From NCBI GenBank assembly GCA_949710005.1, contig OX453274.1, forward strand, positions 4,535,174 to 4,599,173: a stretch of DNA of 64,000 nucleotides. The letters are read 5' to 3'. Of this stretch, positions 50,601 through 55,328 are shown in pieces. Both the position numbers and the translations under genes were made by a program. The stretch's first letter is position 1. Every line of letters starts with the position of its first letter. The notes below the pieces were generated by a model that searched no databases, was not told the origin of the DNA, and worked only from the letters and a program-made list of their open reading frames with translations. This stretch comes from Ricordea florida. Its lineage: Eukaryota; Cnidaria; Anthozoa; Corallimorpharia; Ricordeidae.

Positions 50601-53600
50601 CGTTCATAGAGGACAGAGTCTCTTGACGAGGTGTTTGTCTTATATCGTGGTAACTTACAGGTCTTACTTTGTAAAATTGTTTATATTTTTGATATTTTCT
50701 TTCAGAAACTTGTTTAGTACATTGCTTTCACTTCAGCCCCAGATCCCCTCCGCTGGACATGGAGAAAGCAGAGAGGAAAAGGTGACGGATACTTTGTGAC
50801 GTCATCGAATGTGTAAAACGGGTTTGACTTGCTCTGCTGTTTACCGGTTCAACCGGTTTGCCTATCAGTAAACAGTGGTCACAGGCTACTGTTCGCCTTG
50901 GTTGATTGCCTTGTGTTTAGCGCCTTCTTTCTTCAGTTGTTACGTTTTCGCCATAGACGGAAAAACACAATTTTTCTCTTGGTTTGTTTAACCATCAATA
51001 GGAAATCAAAATGCTTCTTCCGTATGAATGGAAATAAGATACAGTTTTTGTCCCTTTCCTCTTACTGTGGAAATGTCAAGTGATTTTCTTCCATTTGAAA
51101 GCTTATCATCATTGTCATTATCGTTAACATTATTTTTAATTTTCAAATTAGCTATTTTTTTTTTCCTTTTTTGGCCAGGTGTTGGAGTTAGCTGCTGATG
51201 TTCTAAAGAAGGTGCCTGAGGAAATCGACTACGAGCAGACGGCGAAAATCATGGCGGATGATCCGTCCCCGTTGAACGTAGTGTTGCTTCAAGAGGTACG
51301 CACAGTTATCGGCTTCCAACCTCTCATTAAGATATGAGGGATAAGATTAAGAATCAGGTCTTAAGATTTAAGGAGCTGATCACAAAGAGTTACCTTCGTC
51401 AGGAGCCCATCATTACCTTCGTATATCTTCTTATTGATATATGAAAATATACAATGTAATAAGTCAAACGCGAAATGGAGTGTTTCATCACATACAAAAA
51501 CCAGGAAGAGAGTTAAAAATGCGACTCGTACCTGGCTATGGTTGATATGGTTGACAAAATTCCTTAAGTTTGATATTTGATGGAGCACATGTGTCAAGTG
51601 TTTGATGTGTCAAGTGATGATATCAAAGCAAACCTATTTAGATGCAAAAAGGTGCCTTATTTCATGAGATAAGTCACCCATGTTGATTTTTGTACTTTTT
51701 ATTTTGCTTTATTAATACATTTGAGAATTACAGAAGAAATGAATTAAGAAGTTTTCAAACTAAGGAACTAAATATATGGAAAGGATCAACATGTAGTTTC
51801 TCGTTAAGTTGTTAGTATGGAGGGACATAGATCAAGGTGGAGGGCTTTTTTGGGTTTGAAACTAAATTCTCTTTACTAGATTGTGGGAATCTTATGCAGA
51901 GAAGTGAGGAGAGTTTCATTTTAATCTGAGCCTACCTAATTGTCTGCACAGATTGAACGGTACAACGCGTTGGTGCGAATTATCAAATCGTCGCTGGTAG
52001 ATTTGGAGAAAGGCATCAAGGGCTTGGTGGTGATGTCATCAAGTCTTGAGGAGACCTTTAACTGTATATACAATGCAGAGGTACCGCCGTTGTGGGGAAA
52101 GGTAACCAACAGTTTTATATCGTCACAGATCCCTTACAACCCATACACTTTGACAGTCAAACCCCAGCAGTATACAGGATGTTTGTCGTGTGAATGTGCA
52201 ACCACTTTCAAAATGGTTGAGACACTCTCCTTAAAAAATGCCTTTCCCTTTAAAATTGCTCAAAAAAATTGAAAAAGAAGTAAGAAATTTAGCTTTCGAG
52301 CCCCACCCCCCTTTCAAAGTTGTTGCTTAATCAACTCAATGTCATGCGCGCAGGTTAGCAACATTGAGATGGGGGAGGCGGGGGGGGGGGGGTGAAAGAT
52401 TGCTAAATATTTGACAATCTCAAAATTACCCAAAAAAGGTCTAATGTCTCAACCCCTTTTGAAAGTGGTTGTAGTTTAATGGCCTTGCGTGTTCGAGTCT
52501 CCTGTAGCTTAAGGGTAGAGCGTCCGAACCGGTAATCGGAAGGTCGTAGGTTCGACTTTTATAGGGAGAATTCAGATTTCTTTTGAAGAGAGTTCAGTTA
52601 CAGTACATTTGTTGAAATGTAGGGATCAATGTCAGTATCTGGTCAACTGTGCACCTACCCCTCCCCTAACCAAAGTTAGCGTTAATGTTGGGTTAGGGGA
52701 GGGGTAGGTGCACAGTTGTCCAGATACTGACATTGATCCAAATATAGCAACTGGGGGACCAACAGTTATTAGGTGTCTATCTTAGAGAGGTGTCTGCGTT
52801 GAAGAGTTCTGATACAGTAAATTGCCTTAATTATATCAGCTAATCATTAAGTGTCCATTTTGACAGGTGTCTGTCCTAGACAGCATTTTTTTTACATTGA
52901 CATGATTAGCATATAGCAGCTGAGGGACAATCATTTGGTGTCCATTTTGTGAGTTGTCTGTTTACAATGACTGAGGGACTAATGCTAGGTTTCCATCTCG
53001 AAAAGGACTCCGCCTGAAGTGCGTTGACTGAAATATATCATTAAAGAAACAGGCGAACAGTGTAGCGATAACACAGCTTGTTTCGGTTTATTTCCAGGCC
53101 TACCCATCCAACAAACCACTGGCTAACTGGACACGTGACCTGGTATTGCGTGTCGAACAGTTTAGCAAATGGGCGACCACTGCGCATCAACCCGTGATCT
53201 TCTGGATGTCTGGTTTCACCTTTCCCACAGGCTTCCTTACCGCTGTACTACAGACATGCGCACGGCAGAATAGCGTGTCTGTCGACTCGCTCTCCTGGGA
53301 ATTTGTTGTGTCCACTGTGGATGACAGTAACATTACCCAACAACCCAAGGTAATAAATGCCTTTTTTTGCGCGGTTTGATGTAACAAGGACTAGGGATTG
53401 TAGTGCGCGTGCGACAGTTGTTGCTGCTTGAAGTATAACAGAGCGTGTGCGCTGGAATCAGCTTCATTTTTGGCGCGAAGAGTTTAACAGCGGTCGTTAT
53501 CTACAGTTCGTTTTTCAGCAAAATGTCCGAGCTGTTGTAGTGCAATCATGTTTTTATGGGTGTTATTATACATCTTTGCCTTCATGAAGGCGTCGAAACC

Positions 53601-55328
53601 TTTTGCTGTCAATTCTTTTGTTTCCAGTAAAGGAACTGACGTTTTTAAGTGTCAGCTTTTTCGAAAAATCAATCGTTGCAATGGTATAACTTACTTTATC
53701 AACTTGTTTAATGCCTCCACTTCTTTAACTCCGACTTTCAAATGAAAGTTTTCGAGAAATTCCAATTCTGTTTTTTCCAAAATTTAATTGGCCCATGTTG
53801 GAATCTTAAGATCTGTAGTATCCGTCCTAGTTACTATGCAATAGAAATTGATAGCTGTGACGGCAAGACTATCGCACGGTGTCCAGCTTGTCTGCAAACG
53901 CTTATTTAAGTTTTGGAACAAAACACAAATTGATGACTTTGACCACCTTGACAGGCTCTCACTGTGACAAACAGAACGCGTCCCGTATCCTATGCTAAGG
54001 GTTCGAAACAGTGTAACCCATGCAAATATGTATAGGTAATCACATGATTTGTCTCGCGCAATTTGGGATAAATCAGCACGAAAAATTTACGAGTGCTGAT
54101 TATCCCAAATTGCACGAGACAAATCATGTGATTACTTGTTAATAATATACATGCAAAATTTAATTTCAACTTTCTGCACTCAATTTCAACTTTTTGCACT
54201 CAATTTCAATTTTCTGCACTGTTTGGGATTAATTGACGTGCTCTCAGCCAATGAGCATGCTGAAATTTTTGCATGTATATTATTACTAATGTTAGTGCAT
54301 TTGTTATGTGAAGTTTAATAAGCGAACAAGAGTGCTGTATCATGTATAAAACACAAAGGCGTAGCCGAGTATTTCATACATGATAAAGCATGAAATGCGA
54401 GTTTATTGAACGGCTTCAAAAACGTTTTATGTAGACCTGTTCATTATTACACTGAACTTTGGGTTTTGGTGTATTTTGACCAAGAAAATTGAATGCAAAT
54501 GTTAGTCGTGTCTATATCAGATATAAAGACACTCGTTAAACGTTAATTTCTTTTGTGTTTTTTATGCATTATTAATGAGTTTTTGAACGTTAAGTAACAA
54601 CTCGGAATTTCGTCTGTCTTGATAGGATGGCGTGTGGATCCGTGGACTCTATTTAGAGGGGGCTGGCTGGGACAAGAAGAATGCGTGCCTGATTGAAGCC
54701 GAGCCCATGCGGCTGGTCAGCGCCATGCCCACAATTCATTTCAAACCGGTGGAGAACAAGAAGAAAAGCGGCAAAGGTAAAGTCGTAGTACATGTCCAAT
54801 GTAAGTGCGTGTTTGATTTCAACTCGATTTGTGCCTTTTTCTTTCATTACTGACTTGTGGGAGGTGTTACCTTTAATGAACATCAGAAATTAGAAAGCGT
54901 GTTTACTTTGAATGACTGTCATGACTAGTTGCCTTGCAACGTGACAAAGCTACTGTTCCGAAGTAGCTTGCTAAGCAAGAGAGAAGTTATGAGTTCTCTT
55001 AAAACGTGCTTCAACGTACGAAATTATGCGGAATTGTGCGTGATACAACGAGCAATTTTGATAACGACGGAAAAAAAACTAGCCAACAGGACAGGCTCGT
55101 CTTTACCGACCTCTATGAAGGGTTTTCAGAAAAGTCCGCAAACAACAGTTAAAAATTTTCATCTCCATTGCAGGTGTGTACGCTTGTCCATGTTACTATT
55201 ACCCCAACCGAGCCGGCACTTCCGGCCGAGCGTCATTTGTAGTGGCCGTGGACCTGAAGGCAGGTGCTATGACGTCCGACCACTGGATCAAACGTGGTAC
55301 CGCGATACTGATGAGTCTGGACTACTGA
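1..55328 (+). CDS. DNAH2: Axonemal dynein heavy chain 2 (5'-truncated by window edge, 71 exons)
   Basis: This is a motor subunit of a ciliary inner-arm dynein; DNAH2 orthologues are the beta heavy chain of the two-headed I1/f arm (established knowledge). I joined 71 exons by GT..AG sites with matching phases, listed by domain in the next entries. The joined frame is 9,000 nt including the stop, plus 18 nt from the partial first exon, giving about 3,005 residues against about 4,430 in vertebrate DNAH2. Visible landmarks are Walker A motifs GPAGTGKT (AAA1), GQTGSGKS (AAA2), GPVGTGKT (AAA3) and GIGGSGRQS (AAA4), the AAA1 Walker B in CFDEFNRI, a stalk with microtubule-binding tip, and the C-terminal [11 protein letters not shown] and HWIKRGTA motifs. 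The paralogue call rests on remembered DNAH2-specific wording such as [19 protein letters not shown] and [11 protein letters not shown]. Start and roughly 1,400 N-terminal residues lie to the left. No in-frame stop or frameshift was found. Confidence 0.96.
160..575 (-). mobile_element. tRNA-headed SINE with duplicated body (antisense)
   Basis: On the minus strand, bases 575-480 form a tRNA-like head with an A box around GGTGGTGAAGTGG and a B box GTTCGAGCCCTGG. They lead into a body with CACCTGGGTGTATAAATGGG in reverse and CTAGCATCC. A 140-base part of the body containing AGCATGAAGCACCTGGGAG occurs twice (from 191 and 331). This is a Pol III-type retroposon in the first DNAH2 intron. Confidence 0.7.
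1855..2500. mobile_element. Interspersed repeat, copy 1 (related to 13555-13870)
   Basis: Shares GAATGTCTT..CCACAGCTTG, TCCACATTCAATCT.CCAAGT and CCTCTGCTCAAAA with 13555-13870, in the same order. This copy is longer. No coding frame was found. Class unknown; presumably a non-autonomous element. Confidence 0.55.
2527..2664. mobile_element. Foldback MITE, GGATCAATATCAGT family, copy 1
   Basis: Ends GGATCAATATCAGTTTCTGG and CAGAGACTGATATTGATCC are inverted repeats; CACCTACCCCTCCC is mirrored by GGGAGGGGTAGGTGC inside. About 138 bases. The same structure recurs at 2788-2907 (left end truncated), 29650-29787, 42128-42265 and 52623-52739. Confidence 0.85.
2788..2907. mobile_element. Foldback MITE, GGATCAATATCAGT family, truncated copy
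   Basis: Right half is intact (GGGGTAGGTGCACTGTTGCC..ACATTGATCC); the left end starts only at CACCTCTCCCC-like sequence. It lies 124 bases from copy 1. Confidence 0.75.
3400..3573 (-). mobile_element. tRNA-derived SINE (antisense), TAGCTCAGTTGG family
   Basis: On the minus strand the head has GGCTTGATAGCTCAGTTGG (A box) and GGGTTAGAATCCCG (B box). It is followed by a body with CTTAAGTCG..ACATAACTGCGATGATC. Related copies: 12265-12345, 34050-34200, 41760-41870, 41970-42085, 42690-42790 and 50370-50475. Not a functional tRNA, because the body continues without an acceptor stem. Confidence 0.7.
4704..4941. mobile_element. MITE with GGGGCCGGTTGTTCGAAG ends, copy 1
   Basis: Terminal inverted repeats GGGGCCGGTTGTTCGAAGG and CTTCGAACAACCCGGCCC bound 238 bases with inner CTAATCCAGGGTTAAATTTT mirrored by ACCCTGGGTTACC. 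A second copy of nearly equal length lies at 36576-36814. Confidence 0.85.
5110..5285. repeat. Degenerate ~40-base tandem repeat
   Basis: Units around GAGCTACAAGGCC / GAGCTACGAGCCTAGGCGAG repeat about three to four times with drift, in the intron before exon 5380-5478. Confidence 0.5.
6120..6480. repeat. ~93-base tandem repeat
   Basis: GAAATATAGCAG(C/T)TGTGAGAC recurs at 6151, 6244 and 6336, with a fourth degraded unit at 6422; GTCTGTCATACAGAGAGTGC occurs in three units. A diverged relative lies at 52740-53035. Confidence 0.8.
6766..7075 (+). repeat. 106-base minisatellite array 1 (~3 units)
   Basis: Units contain CTACTGAACAGTACTGTACT, GTGGTACTGTTTGTTTTACT and CATCTGTGGATCAAACCATG-like segments, spaced about 103-106 bases. 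Sense orientation as defined here. Confidence 0.9.
7488..8130. mobile_element. Nested inverted-repeat elements
   Basis: Outer arms GGGTAAATCAAACGAGTTGA (from 7553) and its mirror TCAACTCGTTTGATTTACCC (ending about 8107) enclose two further foldbacks. One has TAAGTTATACCACCGTAAGG (7580-7600) mirrored at 7705-7725. The other is the GTGATTTCA..TCGAACTCGCGC hairpin at 7942-8088. GTTTCTCGATAG occurs on both sides (7476 and 8119), a possible target duplication. A partial outer-arm copy is at 14195-14300. Confidence 0.7.
8249..11066 (+). CDS. DNAH2: DNAH2 exons w11-w15: AAA1, main ATPase module
   Basis: Exons: 8249-8352, 8857-9046, 9308-9488, 10117-10244, 10914-11066. AAA1 is the principal ATP-hydrolysing site of dynein. 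Exon 8857-9046 has Walker [11 protein letters not shown] preceded by [15 protein letters not shown]. Exon 9308-9488 has Walker B in [12 protein letters not shown] and the sensor-1 segment FITMNPGYAGR, which is completed across the next junction. Exon 10914-11066 has [11 protein letters not shown]. All catalytic residues are intact, so the motor should be active. Confidence 0.96.
8383..8670. mobile_element. Interspersed repeat, copy 1 (related to 29005-29185)
   Basis: Shares TCGAATCGACTAAAG.CCATGACGATTC, GATGAAAATT and TATGAAGCAAGGAT with 29005-29185. No coding content. Confidence 0.6.
9664..10085. other. Pyrimidine-rich intronic stretch
   Basis: About 420 bases that are strongly C+T biased on the plus strand, ahead of the acceptor at 10116. 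The reverse-strand open frame here is an effect of this composition (Glu/Lys/Arg-rich). Confidence 0.7.
11157..11445 (-). repeat. 106-base minisatellite array 2 (antisense)
   Basis: AGTACAGTACTGTTCAGTAG recurs at about 105-base spacing with CATGGTTTGATCAACAGATG, the reverse complement of array 1 units. About 2.5 units. Confidence 0.9.
11486..15678 (+). CDS. DNAH2: DNAH2 exons w16-w22: AAA2
   Basis: Exons: 11486-11611, 11996-12096, 12520-12637, 13076-13193, 13928-14064, 15139-15279, 15520-15678. The Walker A is GQTGSGKS in exon 12520-12637. Exon 13928-14064 has the Walker-B-like [17 protein letters not shown] and exon 15139-15279 has [15 protein letters not shown]2 binds nucleotide structurally in dyneins. 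The 1.07-kb intron before 15139 contains the eight-unit ATTGG tandem array. Phases match throughout. Confidence 0.95.
11645..11786. mobile_element. Foldback element (~140 bases)
   Basis: ACTTAATGCATGGTCCCGAG on the left is mirrored by GGGACCATACGTTAAGT on the right, with a second matching pair AGTCCTGATGTTT / AAACATCAGGACT around a central loop. Confidence 0.75.
13555..13870. mobile_element. Interspersed repeat, copy 2 (related to 1855-2500)
   Basis: Same block order as the copy at 1855-2500, including TTGTCCACATTCAATCTGCC, CTGCTCAAAACA and CGTCGTTGCAAATGCA. Shorter. Class unknown. Confidence 0.5.
14698..14965. repeat. ~34-base tandem repeat with ATTGG in each unit (8 units)
   Basis: TGATTGGTCGAGAAAGTGGC followed by TTGCGGTTCTTTTT repeats about eight times at 32-35-base spacing. 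Each unit carries ATTGG, the reverse of a CCAAT box. It sits 170-440 bases before exon 15139-15279. Confidence 0.9.
15679..16573. other. Intron without recognisable features
   Basis: 895-base intron between AAA2 and AAA3 exons; no repeat or gene seen. Confidence 0.5.
16574..21457 (+). CDS. DNAH2: DNAH2 exons w23-w31: AAA3
   Basis: Exons: 16574-16723, 17214-17305, 17910-18108, 18878-18935, 19031-19197, 20053-20157, 20460-20555, 20998-21090, 21372-21457. AAA3 is the regulatory nucleotide-binding module. Walker [10 protein letters not shown] is in exon 17910-18108, Walker B in [11 protein letters not shown] in exon 19031-19197, and GPPGGGR in exon 20053-20157. The Walker lysine and the acidic Walker B residues are present. 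Introns carry a composite MITE, two SINEs and a 106-base minisatellite. Confidence 0.95.
17345..17635. mobile_element. Composite MITE, copy 1
   Basis: A small foldback with CAATTATTCGCC .. GGCGAATAATTG is followed directly by a second element with ends TTAGTATAAATAC(A)CAGGTGATT and AATCACCTGAGTATTTATAC, containing GCGAACCAATCAGAGCGC. The same composite is at 27890-28145, 42345-42605 (reverse) and 43183-43492. Confidence 0.8.
18160..18485 (+). mobile_element. SINE with AATAACTGAGGAGAAAGTGC body, copy 1
   Basis: A degraded tRNA-like head (GGTTCAAACCGCGGCCGGACC) is followed by body AATAACTGAGGAGAAAGTGC and TTCTCGGATAAGAACGATAA. Further copies with better heads are at 26895-27260 and 28240-28690. 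Confidence 0.7.
19764..19995 (+). mobile_element. tRNA-derived SINE with (ATT)n tail
   Basis: The head GGATGGCCGAGTGGTCTAGG (A box) with GGGTTCAAATCCCG (B box) resembles a leucine/serine tRNA. It continues into a unique body and ends in TATTATTATTAAT. I call a SINE rather than a tRNA gene because no closing acceptor stem follows the B box. Confidence 0.7.
20590..20960 (+). repeat. 106-base minisatellite array 3 (~3.5 units)
   Basis: CTGAACAGTACTGTACTGTG recurs at about 20697, 20803 and 20909 (variant), with GATCAAACCATGCAGTGTGA in each unit. Confidence 0.9.
21590..21800. repeat. ~56-base tandem repeat
   Basis: CACTCCCTGAGTCAAACATG occurs at 21714 and 21770, with older units upstream starting near 21625. 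It shares the phrase GTGTGGTTCTAACTTTT with the 106-base family. Confidence 0.75.
21852..26812 (+). CDS. DNAH2: DNAH2 exons w32-w38: AAA4
   Basis: Exons: 21852-21982, 23330-23479, 23939-24106, 24528-24688, 25305-25444, 25994-26123, 26673-26812. Exon 23939-24106 contains [10 protein letters not shown]. The Walker A lysine is arginine here, a change I recall as usual for AAA4 of axonemal dyneins. Exon 24528-24688 has [20 protein letters not shown]. Two donors, GTTTGC after 24688 and GTGGGT after 24106, are weaker than consensus, but the frames demand them. The 0.8-kb GTA/GTT microsatellite lies in the first of these introns. Confidence 0.95.
22480..23282. repeat. (GTA/GTT)n trinucleotide microsatellite, ~0.8 kb
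   Basis: Almost unbroken GTAGTA with GTT interruptions for about 800 bases, ending 47 bases before exon 23330-23479. Long poly-Thr/Leu and poly-Val frames here are products of the repeat, not genes. Confidence 0.97.
23508..23835 (-). repeat. 106-base minisatellite array 4 (antisense)
   Basis: ACAGTACAGTACTGTTCAGT recurs at about 23526, 23632 and 23738 (variant) with GTTTGATCCACA(A/G)AT between. About three units. Confidence 0.9.
24310..24480. mobile_element. Hairpin element, GTGATTTCAAATCGAACTCG family, copy 2
   Basis: TGATTTCAAATCGAACTCGC is mirrored by GTTCGATATTTGAAATCACG around a GCTGCGCGC loop. Flanking CAGTTCAATTACCATTATT matches the copy at 7942-8088. Confidence 0.8.
25505..25965 (+). 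repeat. 106-base minisatellite array 5 (~4 units)
   Basis: CTACTGAACAGTACTGTACT at 25563, 25669, 25775 and 25881 (approximate), each followed by GTTTGTTTTACTATA and the GATCAAACCATG segment. The last unit is truncated. Confidence 0.92.
26895..27260 (+). mobile_element. SINE with AATAACTGAGGAGAAAGTGC body, copy 2
   Basis: Head GGTTAGCTCAGTTGGTTGAG (A box) and GGGTTAATTTCAAGCCCC (altered B box), then the shared body and TTCTCGGATAAGGACGATAA. Same orientation as DNAH2. Confidence 0.75.
27651..32784 (+). CDS. DNAH2: DNAH2 exons w39-w44: stalk and microtubule-binding tip
   Basis: Exons: 27651-27738, 28807-28929, 29274-29390, 30167-30308, 31507-31793, 32620-32784. Exons w39-w41 are charged heptad-rich coiled coil CC1 ([32 protein letters not shown]). 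Exons 30167-30308 and 31507-31793 carry the microtubule-binding region, with [32 protein letters not shown] and [20 protein letters not shown]. The return coil CC2 runs through [21 protein letters not shown]. The stalk sends the nucleotide state to the track-binding tip. Confidence 0.95.
27890..28145. mobile_element. Composite MITE, copy 2
   Basis: TGAGGCGAATAATTGTTTTA then GTATAAATACACAGGTGATT on the left; TGTATAATCACCTTAGTATT on the right. The left foldback half is partial. Confidence 0.8.
28240..28690 (+). mobile_element. SINE with AATAACTGAGG-type body, copy 3, (GATT)n tail
   Basis: Head GGTAGCTGAGTTGGTAGAGC and GGGTTCAAACCCCGGCC (intact B box), body with AACTGAGGAGAAAGTGCTGC, and a 3' tail of about ten TGAT/GATT units at 28640-28690. 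Best preserved of the three. Confidence 0.8.
29005..29185. mobile_element. Interspersed repeat, copy 2 (related to 8383-8670)
   Basis: Shares AATCGAATCGACTAAAGGCC-like wording, TATGAAGCAAGGATAACATG and the CCTCGTTCTT ending with 8383-8670. Confidence 0.55.
29650..29787. mobile_element. Foldback MITE, GGATCAATATCAGT family
   Basis: Both terminal arms are present (GGATCAATATCAGTCTCTGG; AGAAACTGATATTGATCC), 138 bases. Confidence 0.85.
30435..30690. mobile_element. Foldback element, long arms
   Basis: ATAATAAATCCTTTATTGAC on the left is mirrored by TCAATAAAGGATTTATTATA on the right; inner AAGATGGCTGGATATTGGC pairs with GCCAATATCCAGCCATCTT across a loop containing GACGAAGTCGAGG. A shorter relative (TATTGACCAAGCGTGAGG) occurs at 37428. 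Confidence 0.8.
33334..37907 (+). CDS. DNAH2: DNAH2 exons w45-w51: AAA5
   Basis: Exons: 33334-33459, 33576-33665, 33780-33838, 34587-34653, 35378-35473, 37357-37411, 37758-37907. Hallmarks are [36 protein letters not shown] and [18 protein letters not shown]. The end of 34587-34653 is set by phase: of two possible GT positions, only the one after 34653 keeps frame. Exons 37357-37411 and 37758-37907 also exist as an inverted copy at about 47.5-48.1 kb. The originals here are the correctly oriented, in-phase exons. Confidence 0.95.
34050..34200 (+). mobile_element. tRNA-derived SINE (sense)
   Basis: GGCTTGACAGCTCAGTTG (A box) and GGGTTTGAATACCG (B box), then CTTATCTTAGCAACTGACTT and ACTGCACGGATC, matching the 3400-3573 family. 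Confidence 0.7.
34967..35030. repeat. Short foldback GGCTCGTCACGCAACG
   Basis: GGCTCGTCACGCAACG is mirrored by CGTTGCGTGACGAGCC around about 28 bases. A sister hairpin is at 40064-40108. Confidence 0.8.
35780..36360 (-). mobile_element. tRNA-derived SINE (antisense) with expanded head
   Basis: Minus strand: A-box region TTGGCGCAGTGGTGAGAG, B box CCAGGTTCGATTCCCGG, body with CCTCTCGGAGC / GGGTACTCCGG in reverse. A copy without expansion lies at 46480-46640. The 5' end of the head is expanded into the minisatellite at 36053-36355. Confidence 0.75.
36053..36355. repeat. 24-base minisatellite built from SINE head
   Basis: About 12 units of CACTGCGCCAACCCTGCTCC plus CCAA, a few shortened to about 15-21 bases. 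All six frames stay open (for example NTAPTLLP repeats), which explains several overlapping spurious frames. Confidence 0.95.
36576..36814. mobile_element. MITE with GGGGCCGGTTGTTCGAAG-type ends, copy 2
   Basis: GGGGCCGGTTGTTGGAAGG left and TTCGAACAACCGGCCCC right; internal ATCAAATTGTATTCA shared with 4704-4941. Confidence 0.85.
36880..37265. repeat. AGCCCATATT array split by an inserted element
   Basis: Tandem AGC(T/C)CATATT units at 36882-36915 and 37190-37262 flank about 270 bases that contain CGGTCCGTACTG-type inverted arms and a GCGCGAAGCGCGC hairpin. The left end of the duplicated gene segment (37104) lies in this insert. Confidence 0.6.
37104..38005 (+). repeat. Source of inverted gene-segment duplication
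   Basis: This stretch, with exons 37357-37411 and 37758-37907, is nearly identical to the reverse complement of 47452-48340. Differences seen: one A/G change in the 37.44-kb hairpin region, one C/T change in the minisatellite part, and two bases in a T run near 37305-37320. Confidence 0.93.
37930..38192 (-). repeat. 106-base minisatellite array 6 (antisense)
   Basis: CACAGTACAGTACTGTTCAG at about 37951, 38058 and 38165 with CATGGTTTGATCCACAGATG between. Confidence 0.9.
38234..45420 (+). CDS. DNAH2: DNAH2 exons w52-w61: AAA6
   Basis: Exons: 38234-38365 (edges may be off by one), 39790-39934, 40465-40664, 41354-41480, 41572-41657, 42861-42961, 43724-43838, 44127-44217, 44333-44458, 45229-45420. 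Visible family blocks are [70 protein letters not shown] and [20 protein letters not shown]. Exons are in phase throughout. Introns contain several MITEs, SINEs and foldbacks. Confidence 0.95.
38366..39600. other. Intron, mostly unassigned
   Basis: No gene. A C run at about 38558-38570. A 330-base stretch at 38630-38960 looks like an old transposon, but I could not assign it. The related phrases GGGTTTACC(G/A)GC..AATAA occur at 38990 and 39266. Confidence 0.4.
39604..39756. mobile_element. Near-perfect foldback (~150 bases)
   Basis: AGCAATTAATGA..AGGATATGAAGAATTAAGCG is mirrored by CGCTTAATTCTTCATATCCT..TCATTAATTGCT, with the centre CCTCGGCCTACGGCCTCGG. Arms cover most of its length. It ends 33 bases before exon 39790. 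Confidence 0.9.
40064..40108. repeat. Short foldback GCTCGTCACGCAA
   Basis: GCTCGTCACGCAA is mirrored by TTGCGTGACGAGC; third related half-site CTCGTCACGCAATG at 40207. Confidence 0.75.
41760..42085 (-). mobile_element. Two antisense SINE fragments in tandem
   Basis: GATCGTCGCAGTTATGCAAG (from 41792) and GATCGTCACAGTTATGCAAG (from 41970), each followed by AGCAGCTGCGAAGATAA and a B-box-like end, match the body of the 3400-3573 family. Confidence 0.65.
42128..42265. mobile_element. Foldback MITE, GGATCAATATC family
   Basis: Arms GGATCAATATCTGTTTCTGG and CCAGAAACTGATGTTGATCC; 138 bases. Confidence 0.85.
42345..42605. mobile_element. Composite MITE, copy 3 (reverse)
   Basis: AGTATAAATACTCAGGTGAT .. 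CTGTGTATTTATACTAAAAC then CAATTATTCGCC .. GGCGAATAATTG, the reverse layout of copy 1. Confidence 0.85.
43183..43492. mobile_element. Composite MITE, copy 4
   Basis: The most complete copy: foldback CAATTATTCGCCGAAGGCGA .. AGGCGAATAATTG (43187-43286) joined to TTAGTATAAATACACAGATG .. ATCACCTGAGTATTTATACT. Confidence 0.88.
43868..44075 (+). repeat. 106-base minisatellite array 7 (~2 units)
   Basis: CTACTGAACAGTACAGTACT and GTGGTACTGTTTGTTTTACT present; the second unit is diverged. Confidence 0.85.
44597..44660. repeat. (ATT)n microsatellite
   Basis: About 15 clean ATT units then imperfect continuation, in the intron before exon 45229. Confidence 0.95.
44725..44875 (-). mobile_element. tRNA-derived SINE (antisense), relative of 160-575
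   Basis: Minus strand head GTAGTGTAGTGGTTAGCGAG (A box), GGAGTTCGAGCCCTGG (B box), then CCTTAGACAAGAAACTTTAC as in the first SINE. Confidence 0.65.
45968..55328 (+). CDS. DNAH2: DNAH2 exons w62-w71: C-terminal domain and stop
   Basis: Exons: 45968-46231, 47133-47245, 49243-49300, 50043-50134, 50706-50781, 51179-51295, 51952-52101, 53098-53349, 54626-54776, 55174-55328. The C-terminal domain packs on the AAA ring. Hallmarks are [59 protein letters not shown] and [19 protein letters not shown]. The protein ends MSLDY before TGA at 55326-55328. The intron 47246-49242 holds the inverted gene segment and the longest 106-base array. Confidence 0.96.
46480..46640 (-). mobile_element. tRNA-derived SINE (antisense), unexpanded relative of 35780-36360
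   Basis: GCGGGAATCGAAGCC (reverse B box) and ACCACTGCGTCAACCTTGTT (reverse A-box end) are single here, giving the ancestral state of the head that is expanded at 36053. Confidence 0.65.
47263..47451. repeat. 189-base direct repeat, left copy
   Basis: Begins GTACTGTATGCATTCTTGAC and runs into a 106-base minisatellite unit; identical by eye to 48341-48529 at an offset of 1,078. It flanks the inverted segment on its left. Confidence 0.93.
47452..48340 (-). pseudogene. Inverted copy of two DNAH2 exons with introns
   Basis: Reverse complement of 37104 to about 38000. The copies of exons 37357-37411 and 37758-37907 are at about 48031-48085 and 47535-47684, with splice sites kept, but they are antisense to the gene and cannot be used in the DNAH2 message. 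Junctions: right end blunt at TTCAAAAGTT|GTACTG; left end inside the minisatellite. Confidence 0.93.
48341..48529. repeat. 189-base direct repeat, right copy
   Basis: Second copy of 47263-47451. After it the minisatellite continues normally, so this copy probably marks the undisturbed locus. Confidence 0.93.
48430..49135 (+). repeat. 106-base minisatellite array 8 (6 units, dimeric order)
   Basis: TGAACAGTACTG or its variant starts at 48445, 48551, 48657, 48763, 48869, 48975 and 49081, exactly 106 apart. Units alternate GTGAATCAAACC/GTAAACC and GTGGATCAAACC/GTAACGC over the first four, showing a 212-base higher-order repeat. Confidence 0.95.
50370..50475 (+). mobile_element. SINE fragment
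   Basis: CATTACACCGGTATCGCAAG and GTCATGAGTTTGATTCCCAT (B box) match the head of the 34050 copy; the 5' part is missing. Confidence 0.6.
52490..52570 (+). mobile_element. tRNA-like SINE head
   Basis: CTGTAGCTTAAGGGTAGAGC (A box) and AGGTCGTAGGTTCGACTTTT (B box), without a closing acceptor stem. Confidence 0.5.
52623..52739. mobile_element. Foldback MITE, GGATCAATGTCAGT variant
   Basis: GGATCAATGTCAGTATCTGG and AGATACTGACATTGATCC arms; about 117 bases with a shortened centre. It shares the ACATTGATCC variant with 2788-2907. Confidence 0.85.
52740..53035. repeat. Degenerate tandem related to 6120-6480
   Basis: Repeats of ATATAGCA(A/G)CTG.GGGACCAA, ATTAGGTGTC(T/C)AT and TTGTCTG/GTGTCTG motifs, three to four diverged units. 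Confidence 0.5.
54036..54134. mobile_element. Foldback element (~100 bases)
   Basis: TAATCACATGATTTGTCTCG is mirrored by CGAGACAAATCATGTGATTA (one base of slip), with the inner pair CAATTTGGGATAAATCAGCA / TGCTGATTATCCCAAATTG. Followed by three TTCAA(C/T)TTTCTGCACTCAA units to 54220. Confidence 0.88.
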
